Shown piece after piece: positions 1-9,075 of a stretch of 64,000 nucleotides of DNA (its first letter is position 1; each line of letters begins with the position of its first letter). The position numbers and the translations under genes are program-made. The notes under the pieces are model-generated. The model was not told where the DNA came from. It worked only from the letters and a program-made list of their open reading frames with translations, and made no database searches. This DNA is from Spirochaetaceae bacterium (GTDB taxonomy: Bacteria; Spirochaetota; Spirochaetia; B11-G9). The DNA lies in assembly GCA_015493635.1 (NCBI GenBank), contig WGCU01000034.1, positions 1 through 64,000 on the forward strand, in the 5' to 3' direction.

Positions 1-138
1 GCTTGATTATCGTACCCCTGAAGAGATGCACAGATCCTTCATCAGGGATGAAAAATTGGAAGAGGCGGCATAGGGAATATAATGATTAGTTATTTTGTAA
101 ACTATACCTTAAACTTTTAAAAAAAATGTCTTGACACA
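1..138 (+). mobile_element. Right end of an insertion sequence with transposase C-terminal fragment
   Basis: Positions 2-73 read LDYRTPEEMHRSFIRDEKLE... to a TAG stop. The YRTPEE motif is typical of the last residues of DDE transposases and integrases (IS3/IS30/IS481 type). The next 60 bases are AT-rich and noncoding. A TGTCTTGACACA string at about 127-138 precedes the point where the secretin reading frame resumes, so I place the IS/host boundary near 136-139. The rest of the element lies outside the window, so neither the left inverted repeat nor a target duplication can be checked. Confidence 0.65.
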
Positions 139-1629
139 GAGGCTCATTATACTGTTCTGGAGAATATTCATTTTAAAAACAAGTCATTTGATGAACTCCT
201 CCGTCTTCTGCTGGAACAGGCAAATGGGGATTTTACCGAACGGAATAATATTTACTATATCTTTGACATATCACGAAACGAAGTGTTAAAAAAACTCAAC
301 ACCATTGATTATATTAAACTGCGGAATCTCCCCGGAGAATTACTTCCGGTACTTCTTCCCGCGGACATCATGGGCTCTTCCCATATAAAAATAGATAAAG
401 AAAATAACGCAGTAATTCTTTCCGGATCTTTTGAAGAAACAGCTCCGGTGAAAAAATTCATTTTAAATCTGGAAAAAGAATACGGAGAAACGAAACCGGT
501 AAAAATCGATCTCTCATTTATTACTGTCGAAGAACTGATAAAACTGCTGCCCCGCCGCTTACAGAAAATACAGATTACAAAAGCAGGAAATAACTCCAGT
601 TTTATTATTGAAGCTTCCAGAGACCGGACAAAAGATTTCCTCTCTTTTGTCCGTATGATAGATACAAGCAGCAATGATGTTGCGCTTCCGTTAAAATACA
701 TACGTGCTGACGAGCTCTTTAAAACCCTCCCGCCTTCCATTGGCAAAAATAATGTCAAGAAATCCACGGATCCCAATTTGATCTTTTTTAAGGGGTCCAA
801 AGAAAAACTGGAACTGTTTAAAAGAGACCTTGTGTATCTGGACAAACCTGTTCCTCAAATAAAATATGAACTGCTTGTTGTACAGTACCAGCGAAGCCGT
901 AATAAGGATTTCAGCCTTTCAGTAAAAAACAGTATCCGGAAAACAGGTACCGGAACAACTATTCTGGGAGCCTTGGGAAATCTTGTAAATCTGAATCTCG
1001 ATATTGTTTCACTATTCGGTTACCGTTTTGCCATTGATTTAAACGCAAAGTTGAATGACGCGCAGGCCCGGATCCTTGCAGATACAACCCTTAATGGTTT
1101 GACCGGTGAAAAGATAAGCTTTCAGAATACAAACACTTACCGGTACAGAGATATGGAAATTGATCCTGATACAGGGAAGGCGGCCCCCTCAGGAGTAACC
1201 CGTGAGATTACATCCGGCCTCTTGATTTCGCTTAACGGATGGGTTTCCGGCGATGAGATGATAACAATGAATGTCAAATCCACCATATCCAAGAGGGGCG
1301 CCGATGTCTCCCGGGAATCAGGGAATCCTCCCACCACGTCTGAAAAAATCATCAATACCCATATCCGTACATTGTCGGGAAAGCCTGTTGTTATCGGGGG
1401 ACTTTTTCAACAGGAGAAGGATGTTTCATACCAGAAAACTCCCCTTCTTGGCAGTATTCCCGTTATTGGGAAACTGTTCTCCAGCAGCATTGAAACTTTT
1501 GAGAATACAGAGCTTGTCATATACATCGTCCCCCGGATTGAATATCCGGACCGGCAGAAACGCAGTGTGGATACCTTTTTTGCATCATGTTATCAAACCT
1601 TTTTTTCAGGTGGCAGAATATGGAAATGA
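139..1629 (+). pseudogene. gspD: 5'-truncated type II secretion secretin GspD
   Basis: Outer-membrane secretin, the gate of a type II secretion system. The open frame continues upstream of the first usable start (GTG at 283): codons 139-282 encode a typical secretin N-domain strand-helix pattern (YTVLENIHFKNKSFDELLRL). The signal peptide and first N-domain residues are missing because an insertion sequence ends just before. The remainder holds N1/N2-like repeats (about residues 50-240 of the remnant) and the secretin core, with VVIGGLFQQE and TPLLGSIPVIGKLF near the C-terminus. The GTG at 283 has no Shine-Dalgarno sequence and could give no exported product. The 3' end overlaps gspE. The gene is probably non-functional unless translation starts inside the IS or a second copy exists. 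Confidence 0.8.
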
Positions 1630-3113
1630 GACAAGGAGTACTGCCGGTTTCCATATCGGATTTTATTCCGCTTCCGGCAGGAGAGAATCAATATACCTCT
1701 GAGTTTATCGAATCTCACATGGCAATTGTTCTGAAGGATACAGAAAAATACGTTACGGTGGGTATATGCAAAACAGATTCTTCCGAATTGAGAGATATCC
1801 TTTCCCATTTTCATGACAAAAGAATTGAATACAGGAAGCTTGATCATGATGATCTATCTGAATATCTCGGCAAATTACATTCTCGTCTTTCTGAAGATAC
1901 CTTTACCGGTAACTTGATCGGAAACAGAAAACTGGTTCTTGACAGAATAGCAAATGACGCGCCTGTTATTAATTTTGTAAACAGCATGATTATTGAAGCA
2001 ATGAGAAAACGCGCATCGGATATCCATATTGAAGCATTTACCGATACGGTAAACATCCGATTCCGGATTGACGGTACGCTGGCAATACACAATACCATTG
2101 ATCCGTCTCTCTTTCCGGCTATATCATCCCGGTTTAAAATAATGGCAAACCTTAATACCATGGAACAAAGGCGTCCCCAGGATGGCAGAATATCAGTTCA
2201 TCTGGGAGACGATACACAGGATATCCGTATTTCCATCATTCCAACAGCCCGGGGGGAGTCTCTTGTTCTCAGGCTCCTGAACAGAAAAAGTACACTCCCC
2301 TTTCTTGTTTCCCTGGGGTTACAGAACAAAACACTGAGAGAACTGCAAAGTATTGTAAAAGCTTCTTCCGGGCTGATTCTTGTTACCGGACCCACAGGAA
2401 GCGGTAAAACAACAACGTTGAACTCCCTGCTCAGGGAGATGGACCAAAATCATAAAAAAATTATTACCGTGGAAGACCCGGTAGAATACAGTCTGGAGGG
2501 TATCAATCAGATCCAGACTCATGAAGCGGTCGGACTTACGTTTAACAGTGTTCTCAAGCGTATTTTACGGCAGGATCCGGATGTCATAATGATTGGAGAA
2601 ATACGGGATAGTGAAACGGCTAATCTGGCCGTAAGGGCTGCTCTTACCGGCCACCTTGTGCTTTCGACCCTTCATACAAACGACGCTGTATCTGTTATTG
2701 ACCGTCTGACAAATATGGGTGTTCAGCCCTTTATGACTGCCGCAGTCCTAAAAACTGCCATGGCTCAGCGGCTCGTACGGAAAGTATGCACCTCATGCAG
2801 AAAGAAAAGAGCTGTTACCCCCGCGGAAAAGAAGCTTTTTAACAAAGCTGGAAAAAATCCGGATTTTATCTATGACGCCTCAGGATGCAGCCGGTGCGGC
2901 GGAACCGGATACCGGGGAAGAATACTCATTCACGAATATTTCTTCATGGATGAAGTAATTGAACAACTCATAGCTGACGGAAAACGGCATCATGAAATTC
3001 ATACGTATCTACAGGAAAGGGGGACACTTTTTCTTCTCGACGATGGTCTTGATAAAGTTATAGCAGGGATAACAACACTTTCTGAAATTGAAACAGTACT
3101 GGTTATCCCATGA
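1620..3113 (+). CDS. gspE: Type II secretion ATPase GspE
   Basis: Cytoplasmic hexameric ATPase that powers pseudopilus assembly. Visible: Walker A GPTGSGKTTT near residue 257, Asp-box and Walker B region DPDVIMIGEIRD near 320, His-box STLHTND, and the GspE zinc site CTSC...CSRC near residues 391-425. Start chosen at ATG 1620, which has AGGTGG six bases upstream; an in-frame ATG at 1587 lacks a ribosome site. About 497 residues, normal for the family. It overlaps the end of gspD and shares four bases (ATGA) with gspF, so translation is probably coupled. PilB/PulE-type ATPases are close relatives; the pseudopilin genes downstream favour GspE. Confidence 0.95.
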   Translation: MEMRQGVLPVSISDFIPLPAGENQYTSEFIESHMAIVLKDTEKYVTVGICKTDSSELRDILSHFHDKRIEYRKLDHDDLSEYLGKLHSRLSEDTFTGNLIGNRKLVLDRIANDAPVINFVNSMIIEAMRKRASDIHIEAFTDTVNIRFRIDGTLAIHNTIDPSLFPAISSRFKIMANLNTMEQRRPQDGRISVHLGDDTQDIRISIIPTARGESLVLRLLNRKSTLPFLVSLGLQNKTLRELQSIVKASSGLILVTGPTGSGKTTTLNSLLREMDQNHKKIITVEDPVEYSLEGINQIQTHEAVGLTFNSVLKRILRQDPDVIMIGEIRDSETANLAVRAALTGHLVLSTLHTNDAVSVIDRLTNMGVQPFMTAAVLKTAMAQRLVRKVCTSCRKKRAVTPAEKKLFNKAGKNPDFIYDASGCSRCGGTGYRGRILIHEYFFMDEVIEQLIADGKRHHEIHTYLQERGTLFLLDDGLDKVIAGITTLSEIETVLVIP

Positions 3114-4312
3114 AAACCTATACGTGTACTGCAGCTGACACCACAGGAACCATTATGAAATTTCTGCGCCGGGGATCTTCAGTACATTCAGTCAGAGCGG
3201 TTCTTCAGGCAGAAGGGTTTTTCCCTATCAGTATTACCGTGAAATCCGCGCGGGCTGTCCGTGTTTCGTCACGAATTACCAAAGAAACGCTTCTTGAATT
3301 TACCGGCTTGGTGTCTGTACTTCTTAAATCGGGGCTTAGTGTAAAGGACGCTCTTGGCATTGTTAATAACGTTACAAAAGATATGAAAGTCACAGCGCTT
3401 GCATCGAGGATAGCCCGGGATATGAATGCAGGATATTCATTGTTCTTAAGTATTCAGAACCTTGGCTCTTCACTTCCTCCCATCTACAGCGGTATGATAA
3501 GAGCAGGGGAAACAACAGGAGATCTTGTACCCATTTTCAGTAAACTACATACGTATCTCCTCCGTCAGAAACGAATACGGGAAAAACTTGCAGGGTCATT
3601 ACTCTATCCTATCATTGTTCTTTCCACTGCTCTCTCAAGCCTTCTGCTTGTTTCGGCTTTTATTATCCCCCGTATCAGCAGTCTCTTTTCCGGCTTCGGG
3701 ACACAGATACCGGAGAGTATACAAAGATCCCTTTCACTATCAAACGGAATTGTAACTGCCTGTATTGCCGCTGTTCCGCTTTTCATTCTTAGTAAAATCT
3801 TATTTTTCCGTATCAGGAAGAAAAGCAAAGCTCTTGACAGGAGCATTACCCTCCTTAAGCTTATGCTGCCGATTGCCGGTCCGCTTGTAAGAGATACTAT
3901 CCTTGTGAACATTCTCTTTATTCTTGATGCTCTTACATCATGCGGAATAACGGTGGAAGACTCTCTCTATGAAATAACTCTTATGCCGGGTTCTATCCTT
4001 TTTCAGGAGATCTTTAACCGGCTGCACAACGGGGTTTTAAAGGGGATAAGCTTCTCTGACGCATTGTATCGGGAAAAGATACTGCCGGAAAAAATTTCAA
4101 GATGGGTGGCAATCGGCGAAAAGACAGGAGAAGTAGAAAAAGTTTTCGGACAGCTTGCTTCTTATTACGAGAATGAGCTCGAAAAGAGATCCGCCAGGCT
4201 TGTCAGCATTATAGAACCCGGTTTGATTCTTTTGACAGGAATTCTTCTTTTAGGACTTATTCTTTTTATTATTGTACCGCTCTTCTCAGCCCTCGGGTCA
4301 TTGATGGGATGA
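3110..4312 (+). CDS. gspF: Type II secretion inner-membrane platform protein GspF
   Basis: Polytopic platform protein that couples the ATPase to pseudopilus assembly. The 400-residue length matches GspF/PilC. There are two repeated cytoplasmic T2SF domains (about residues 55-175 and 265-380), each followed by hydrophobic segments: LLYPIIVLSTALSSLLLVSA near 164, a second near 215, and LLTGILLLGLILFIIVPLFS at the C-terminus. Domain-2 motifs GISFSDAL and WVAIGEKTGEVEKVF are family-typical. It overlaps gspE and the next gene by four bases each. Confidence 0.93.
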   Translation: MKTYTCTAADTTGTIMKFLRRGSSVHSVRAVLQAEGFFPISITVKSARAVRVSSRITKETLLEFTGLVSVLLKSGLSVKDALGIVNNVTKDMKVTALASRIARDMNAGYSLFLSIQNLGSSLPPIYSGMIRAGETTGDLVPIFSKLHTYLLRQKRIREKLAGSLLYPIIVLSTALSSLLLVSAFIIPRISSLFSGFGTQIPESIQRSLSLSNGIVTACIAAVPLFILSKILFFRIRKKSKALDRSITLLKLMLPIAGPLVRDTILVNILFILDALTSCGITVEDSLYEITLMPGSILFQEIFNRLHNGVLKGISFSDALYREKILPEKISRWVAIGEKTGEVEKVFGQLASYYENELEKRSARLVSIIEPGLILLTGILLLGLILFIIVPLFSALGSLMG

Positions 4313-5373
4313 AACAGATACTGTACTACCGCACACCTGACAGTACTCGGAAAGGAAAGAGTATCAATCTGTGTACAGAAGTCCCTACTCGCAGAGCACC
4401 CTTCTACATTTTGCCGGGGGAACAGATGAGTTACGTAAAAATTATTTCCCTCCCCCCGGTTCCCAAAAAAAAGCTGTATGACATGGTCCGTTTTCAGGTA
4501 CAGACCATCTATCCCGGTACTAGTACCGAAAGCTGCTTCGATTACATTCCCTACAAGGGGAGAAAAGAATGGCAGATTGTTCTGTACTTCCTAAAAAAGA
4601 ATTCTATCACAGATATCTGCAGGGACAGAAAGTGCCGCGGTATTGTGCTTCCTCTTCAACTTGTCCCAAAGAAAGCACTACTGGCCGTTTCTTCTCTTGT
4701 TGTTGTATACCCGGACATGGCAGAAGTGTGGGAACTAAAGAGAGGAACTCCTCGAAACGTGAAGCGGTTTACACGGGAGGATTTCCAACATTCCGATGCT
4801 CCATACAGCGGGAAAAGGATAATTATCAGTCAGGGATCAGAGAAGTCAGTAACTGCTTTTCTCAAAAAGGGGGACATCCATATAACATTCAGGGAAACTG
4901 TCCGCTCTATAAGTTTTAAAAGAAAATATTTTCCTGAATTCAAAAGAGAAAGGAGGGATGGGCTAACCCCTGTTCTGTCAATAACAGCGTTTTCCCTGTC
5001 ACTCTTTCTCCTTGTTCATATGCTGACAGATTTTACAAACATACAAAAAAAAGTGAACGGTAATGATGATGCAGTAAAAAGCAGACAGCAGCAGATAGAT
5101 ACCCTGGAAAAAACTCTGAGGGAAAGGGACAAACACAAGCCGGTCAATGTTTACACTGTTCTATACCTGCTGCGGAAAACAATTGACCACCATACAACCA
5201 TTGCTTCCTTCACCTTTTCAGGGCAGGAGATATCCCTTTCCTGCAGTAGTAAACATGCTCTTGAAACAGTAAAAAGGATAAAAAATGAATTCAGCACTGT
5301 CCATATTTCTGGGATTACTCCAAGCAGTGATGGAACAGAACACTATACCGTAAAACTGGAGATAAAAAGATGA
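4309..5373 (+). CDS. GspL/PilM-N-like secretion assembly protein
   Basis: Probable inner-membrane assembly protein linking the ATPase to the periplasmic scaffold. About 220 cytoplasmic residues are followed by one membrane segment (residues about 222-242), a charged coiled-coil stretch, and a small C-terminal alpha/beta domain, which is the GspL layout. The N-terminal part contains a motif (SYVKIISLPPVPKKKLYDMV) resembling the PilM/GspL actin-like domain, but it is shorter than canonical GspL. Assignment rests on topology and position between gspF and two further single-span proteins; PilN with a fused cytoplasmic part is the alternative. Overlaps both neighbours by four bases. Confidence 0.65.
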   Translation: MKQILYYRTPDSTRKGKSINLCTEVPTRRAPFYILPGEQMSYVKIISLPPVPKKKLYDMVRFQVQTIYPGTSTESCFDYIPYKGRKEWQIVLYFLKKNSITDICRDRKCRGIVLPLQLVPKKALLAVSSLVVVYPDMAEVWELKRGTPRNVKRFTREDFQHSDAPYSGKRIIISQGSEKSVTAFLKKGDIHITFRETVRSISFKRKYFPEFKRERRDGLTPVLSITAFSLSLFLLVHMLTDFTNIQKKVNGNDDAVKSRQQQIDTLEKTLRERDKHKPVNVYTVLYLLRKTIDHHTTIASFTFSGQEISLSCSSKHALETVKRIKNEFSTVHISGITPSSDGTEHYTVKLEIKR

Positions 5374-5801
5374 AAAAAAGCTATATCCCACGTGTTATTC
5401 TTATTGCAGCTGTAGTGAATACCGCTTTCTCTGTTGTTTTCATGCAGGTACACAAGGCTCAGAAAGAACAATCGCACAGGCTGCTCTCCCTTAACAGAAC
5501 TATTGAACTTCTCCAGGAAAGACTTCGGCAACGAATAAAAAAAAGAGATCCGCTGAAAGTCACAGAAGATATACTGATCCTGCTTAAAAAGCACAGTATC
5601 ACTGTGGGAAAATATCAGATCGTGGAAAAAGACACAGGGAAGGTCCTCTTGATCCAGGGAAAAGGTTCCGTTTCTGATGTTATTGCGCTTCTTTACAGCA
5701 TGGCGCTTTCAGGAAGCGAATTCCATATTACCTATACCTCAGTAAAAGCGGACAGGAAGGAAAATACTGTTTCTCTCGTCATGAGGGTAGCATATGCGTA
5801 G
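5370..5801 (+). CDS. GspM/PilO-like secretion assembly protein
   Basis: A 143-residue single-span protein: a short basic N-terminus, a membrane segment (IPRVILIAAVVNTAFSVVFM), a coiled coil (about residues 28-58), then a ferredoxin-like alpha/beta domain. This is the fold order of GspM and PilO, which dimerise with GspL/PilN. Position directly after the GspL-like gene with a four-base overlap supports a partner role. Sequence alone is too divergent to choose between the GspM and PilO names. Confidence 0.6.
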   Translation: MKKSYIPRVILIAAVVNTAFSVVFMQVHKAQKEQSHRLLSLNRTIELLQERLRQRIKKRDPLKVTEDILILLKKHSITVGKYQIVEKDTGKVLLIQGKGSVSDVIALLYSMALSGSEFHITYTSVKADRKENTVSLVMRVAYA

Positions 5802-6231
5802 ACTGGAACGCATTGTTGCACTGCTCACTATCTGCGTATCAGTATTCCTTGGTTCTCTCGTACAAAGAACAGAAAAGATTTTAAAAGCTTCAGAGAGAAC
5901 AGATTATCCGTTAAAGGCCCTGTATACTGATACCTCTTTAAAAAGGGATGTTCCTCCTTTTGATTATTCAATCGCTTCCCTTTTTATCCGAAACAGGAAC
6001 ATGAGAATCATACAGCCGGTAACAAAACAGATTTCCATTCCGGATCTCACCTTTATCGGTAACATTGAAACAGAAAAAAAGCACATCTACTCCTTTAAAA
6101 ATGTTCACACAGACAAACTTGTTCTCCTTGAGAAGGGAATTGAAACAGACGGTCTCATCCTTATTGACGATACTGACACAACGAGTACTTTAAAAATTTC
6201 TGGTCATATTTTTACGGTAGAAAAAAGATGA
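5794..6231 (+). CDS. GspC/PilP-like periplasmic connector
   Basis: A 145-residue protein with an N-terminal membrane anchor (IVALLTICVSVFLGSLVQ) and a C-terminal small beta domain containing ISIPDLTFIGNIETEKKHIY, which resembles the homology region of GspC and PilP that links the inner-membrane platform to the secretin. It has no PDZ domain, unlike classical GspC, so it resembles the minimal PilP-like form. Overlaps the preceding gene by eight bases and the following lipoprotein gene by four. Confidence 0.55.
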   Translation: MRRLERIVALLTICVSVFLGSLVQRTEKILKASERTDYPLKALYTDTSLKRDVPPFDYSIASLFIRNRNMRIIQPVTKQISIPDLTFIGNIETEKKHIYSFKNVHTDKLVLLEKGIETDGLILIDDTDTTSTLKISGHIFTVEKR

Positions 6232-6911
6232 AGATACCATATACCGTTTTGATACTGGTACTGATTTTGTATGGATGCGTGAGTACGGGAAACGATGGCC
6301 CCTTTCAGCCGGCTGAAGCTCCCCTGATGGGGATGATCTATGATACGGAAAATAATCCGGTAACAGGAGCCGAAGTTATAATGGACGGTACCAATACCGC
6401 TCTGAGTGATATAAACGGAAATGTTATCCTTTACAGGGTAACGAAGGGAGAACACTCCTTCATTATACGGAAAAAGGGATTCGAAGCAGTATACTGTACC
6501 CTGAATGTTTCAAGCTCCAGACAGGTTCTCTATACAGCCCTTACATCGATGGAAACAATTCTTGATAAACTTGAAAAAGCACTTACGCTGAATAAAACCG
6601 GGGAAGCTGCTCTGTTACGGACACAGGCATGGAAAATAGATCCTGATAATGCACAGTACCGGTATCTGAATACCGTGTACCTCGTACAGACAGGTAACTA
6701 TCCCGATGCGCTCCAAGAGATAAAAACCCTCCTGAAAATATACCCTGCCAATCCTTCTCTCCTTTTAACCGAAGTGAAAATTCTCTCGTCTGGCCTCAGA
6801 GAAAACAGCAGGGCTCTTGAGGTACTGCAGTCTATTCCCTCATCATCCACTACCGATGAAATTACAATGTTAAAAAAAATACGGCTTAAGGAGAAAAATG
6901 ATGTCCAGTGA
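6228..6911 (+). CDS. TPR lipoprotein with carboxypeptidase-regulatory-like domain, inside the T2SS operon
   Basis: A 227-residue predicted lipoprotein: hydrophobic signal (VLILVLILYGC) with Cys near residue 16. Residues about 34-105 look like a transthyretin-like carboxypeptidase-regulatory fold (GMIYDTENNPVTGAEVIMDG...GEHSFIIRKKGF). Residues about 115-220 form TPR-like helices. It lies between the GspC-like gene and gspG with overlaps at both ends, so it is probably co-translated with the secretion machine. A role as a pilotin or secretin-assembly factor (GspS/PilF analogue) is my inference; I recognise no named family. Confidence 0.7.
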   Translation: MKIPYTVLILVLILYGCVSTGNDGPFQPAEAPLMGMIYDTENNPVTGAEVIMDGTNTALSDINGNVILYRVTKGEHSFIIRKKGFEAVYCTLNVSSSRQVLYTALTSMETILDKLEKALTLNKTGEAALLRTQAWKIDPDNAQYRYLNTVYLVQTGNYPDALQEIKTLLKIYPANPSLLLTEVKILSSGLRENSRALEVLQSIPSSSTTDEITMLKKIRLKEKNDVQ

Positions 6912-7353
6912 GAGAATAAAAATCATTCTGACAGATCAATCAGGATGGACATTCGTTGAAACATTGATCGTCATATCCATCATCCTCATTCTTACCGGAA
7001 CCGTTGGGTTTATGGCTGTTGGATACGTTGATAAAGCCCGGATTGTAGCGGCAAAAGCACAAATAGAAAACCTTTCAATGGCGCTGGACTCCTATTTCAT
7101 GGACACCATGCAGTACCCTTCAGAAGAGCAGGGGCTGGGAGCTTTGTGGTTAAAACCAATTCTCGAACCGATTCCGAAGAACTGGGACGGACCGTATGTT
7201 AAAAAGAGTATTTCGAAGGACCCCTGGGGGACCCCCTATGAATACACGGTTCCCGGGCCCAACAGACTACCTTACGGAATCCGGTCTTTCGGAAAGGACG
7301 GTATTCACGGAGGAGACAAAAACGCCGCTGACATCACATCATGGGAGGATTAA
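6901..7353 (+). CDS. gspG: Major pseudopilin GspG
   Basis: Main pseudopilus subunit. The prepilin peptidase site is G/WTFVETLIVISIILILTG, with Trp at +1 instead of the usual Phe and the conserved Glu at +5. The C-terminal part carries the GspG signature (DPWGTPYEY, then FGKDGIHGGDKNAADITSWED), where the acidic loop is the calcium site of the family. ATG codons at 6898 and 6901 are adjacent; 6901 lies seven bases after AAGGAG and is preferred. About 150 residues, the usual length. Confidence 0.93.
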   Translation: MSSERIKIILTDQSGWTFVETLIVISIILILTGTVGFMAVGYVDKARIVAAKAQIENLSMALDSYFMDTMQYPSEEQGLGALWLKPILEPIPKNWDGPYVKKSISKDPWGTPYEYTVPGPNRLPYGIRSFGKDGIHGGDKNAADITSWED

Positions 7354-7554
7354 GTGAAAAATCACCGGAACAATGACGGTTACTTCCTTCTTGAAGTTGT
7401 TGCAGCTCTGTCGATAATTATCTTCTTTATGACAGGTATACTTACCGTTATTCTCGGAGCTTCCTCTGTTGTTATAAAAACAAGGAAAAGAGTTGAGCAG
7501 ATTATAGAACACAGAAATATCAGGGCTGCCGGACAGTATAGCAGTAATGAATAG
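7354..7554 (+). CDS. gspI: Short minor pseudopilin, GspI-like
   Basis: A 66-residue pseudopilin with processing site G/YFLLEVVAALSIIIFFMTG and Glu at +5. GTG start directly after the gspG stop, with GGGAGGA upstream. Position between gspG and gspJ suggests GspI. It is roughly half the usual GspI length and has almost no C-terminal globular domain, only a short charged tail. The reading frame shows no obvious frameshift and overlaps gspJ by eight bases, so a deliberately minimal subunit is possible. Confidence 0.7.
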   Translation: MKNHRNNDGYFLLEVVAALSIIIFFMTGILTVILGASSVVIKTRKRVEQIIEHRNIRAAGQYSSNE

Positions 7555-8059
7555 AAACGGCGGGTTTACCTTCATTGAAATTATCATTGCCATGGTTATT
7601 ATTACCACCGCTTGGGTACCGGTTCTTTCCGTTTTTACCCGTTTCCTGCACTTTACCGAAAAAATTAGAGCAGAAAACCGTTTTACTGAGAAACTCATCT
7701 CTCTGGATGATTACCTCAGGAATTCAGTTTCCGAAATACAGCTGCCCTACTGGATTGAGGGGAAACAGGAATCCCTGTTTATGAACTTCCGGAACCACCT
7801 TACCATTTTCTACTGGAAGGGACAGCGTACTGCTGGACTGAAAATTGACTGGGCTGAAGGGATACTGCATATTTCATCTCCTGACGGAGACCGGATTTTC
7901 AAAGACTGGAACGGTTTCGAATCCACACCCCTGAAAACCAGGAAGGAAAGTATTATCGGCGTAGTGCTCATTCTTAAGAATCCCGGGAAAAAAGATACCC
8001 GTTTTATCTGTACCTTTGGTACAGCGGGACATGCCGTTTTTGAGGAAGCTGAAAAATGA
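7547..8059 (+). CDS. gspJ: Minor pseudopilin GspJ-like
   Basis: A 170-residue pseudopilin with GG/FTFIEIIIAMVIITTAWVPVL, Glu at +5 and a globular beta-rich domain. Length and position before the GspK-like gene fit GspJ, a component of the pseudopilus tip. Overlaps the preceding gene by eight bases and the following gene by four. Confidence 0.75.
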   Translation: MNRNGGFTFIEIIIAMVIITTAWVPVLSVFTRFLHFTEKIRAENRFTEKLISLDDYLRNSVSEIQLPYWIEGKQESLFMNFRNHLTIFYWKGQRTAGLKIDWAEGILHISSPDGDRIFKDWNGFESTPLKTRKESIIGVVLILKNPGKKDTRFICTFGTAGHAVFEEAEK

Positions 8060-9075
8060 ACAACGACGGGTTCTTCAGTATTCAGGCTATACTCATAATA
8101 GCAGCCGCAAGTCTTCTTGCTGCCGGAGTGGGTACCGGTATCTCCATGACACAGCAGTACGTTGAAAAAAGCATATCCCTTCAGAAAGACCGGAAACAGC
8201 TGATCCTGGAGATAAACAAAGTTATAAAGCAGTTACAGAACAACCCGAATCAAGAATCAGATTCCCCTTTTGATCCGGTATGGGAGTATGTTCGTGCAGT
8301 GTCAGGCAGATACAGACGTCTAGAGCTAACCGATATTTCAAGCAGAATAAACCCGGGAAGTATGCAGGCAGCCTTCTTCGAAAAAACAGATTTAAAGCGT
8401 ACCCTTTTACCGGGAACTTCACCGAAACTATTCAAGGATAACCAAAAGAGAACAGGTTTTATCATGGACATCCGTTCCGCTTACAAAAACGTACTACTGA
8501 AAGACGCCCTTGAAACATATTTTACCGCTTTCAGTTTTCTCAATGTAAATACTGACTATGAATATTCCCTGAGGGAGATGTTTAAACTTTTGACCTCCGA
8601 TTCAGGAGCAGCGGATGTTTTCCATACGTTTATTTCCCATGCACTGAGAGAAAAAAGGCTGATTACGGAGGAAGAACTTTCTACAGCTCTCGGTACCTAT
8701 CGTGAAACGGTATTTCCCGTTATAAGCACCCTTCCCAAAATGAACATACACTATGTCCCGGGCTTTATACTGAAACAGATTCTTACGTATCCCTACGGAG
8801 GAGAAAGGATCAACAATGGGACAACGGTGTTTAAATCACTGCTATACCTCCGGAGTACCCGTGAAATAACACCGGAGGATCTGCATACCCTTGTAAAAAC
8901 AGAGGGACTTCAGAATCGTTTCTTTCAGTGTATCGGAACAAAAACCTGGTTCTGGAAGGTATCCGCTGCCACAAAAAGAACAGCTGCCTTAGCGGTTATC
9001 GTCTGTGTCCCCCGAAAAAAAGAAAAGGAACGAAAATACCTGTACCGTCTCTATTCTTTAAACGTAACGGAATAA
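8056..9075 (+). CDS. gspK: Minor pseudopilin GspK-like (tip subunit)
   Basis: A 339-residue protein with a pseudopilin N-terminus (NNDG/FFSIQAILIIAAASLLAAG) that lacks Glu at +5. Absence of that Glu and the large alpha-helical body are features of GspK, which caps the pseudopilus. Last gene of the operon; its 3' end overlaps the convergent lipoprotein gene by 25 bases, leaving no room for an ordinary terminator. No prepilin peptidase (GspO) or GspH gene is seen in the window. Confidence 0.75.
   Translation: MNNDGFFSIQAILIIAAASLLAAGVGTGISMTQQYVEKSISLQKDRKQLILEINKVIKQLQNNPNQESDSPFDPVWEYVRAVSGRYRRLELTDISSRINPGSMQAAFFEKTDLKRTLLPGTSPKLFKDNQKRTGFIMDIRSAYKNVLLKDALETYFTAFSFLNVNTDYEYSLREMFKLLTSDSGAADVFHTFISHALREKRLITEEELSTALGTYRETVFPVISTLPKMNIHYVPGFILKQILTYPYGGERINNGTTVFKSLLYLRSTREITPEDLHTLVKTEGLQNRFFQCIGTKTWFWKVSAATKRTAALAVIVCVPRKKEKERKYLYRLYSLNVTE

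Noticed and set aside
130-160. Outward promoter formed by TTGACA at the IS end and TATACT at 148-153
   Set aside because: The spacing is about 11 bases, too short for a sigma-70-type promoter.
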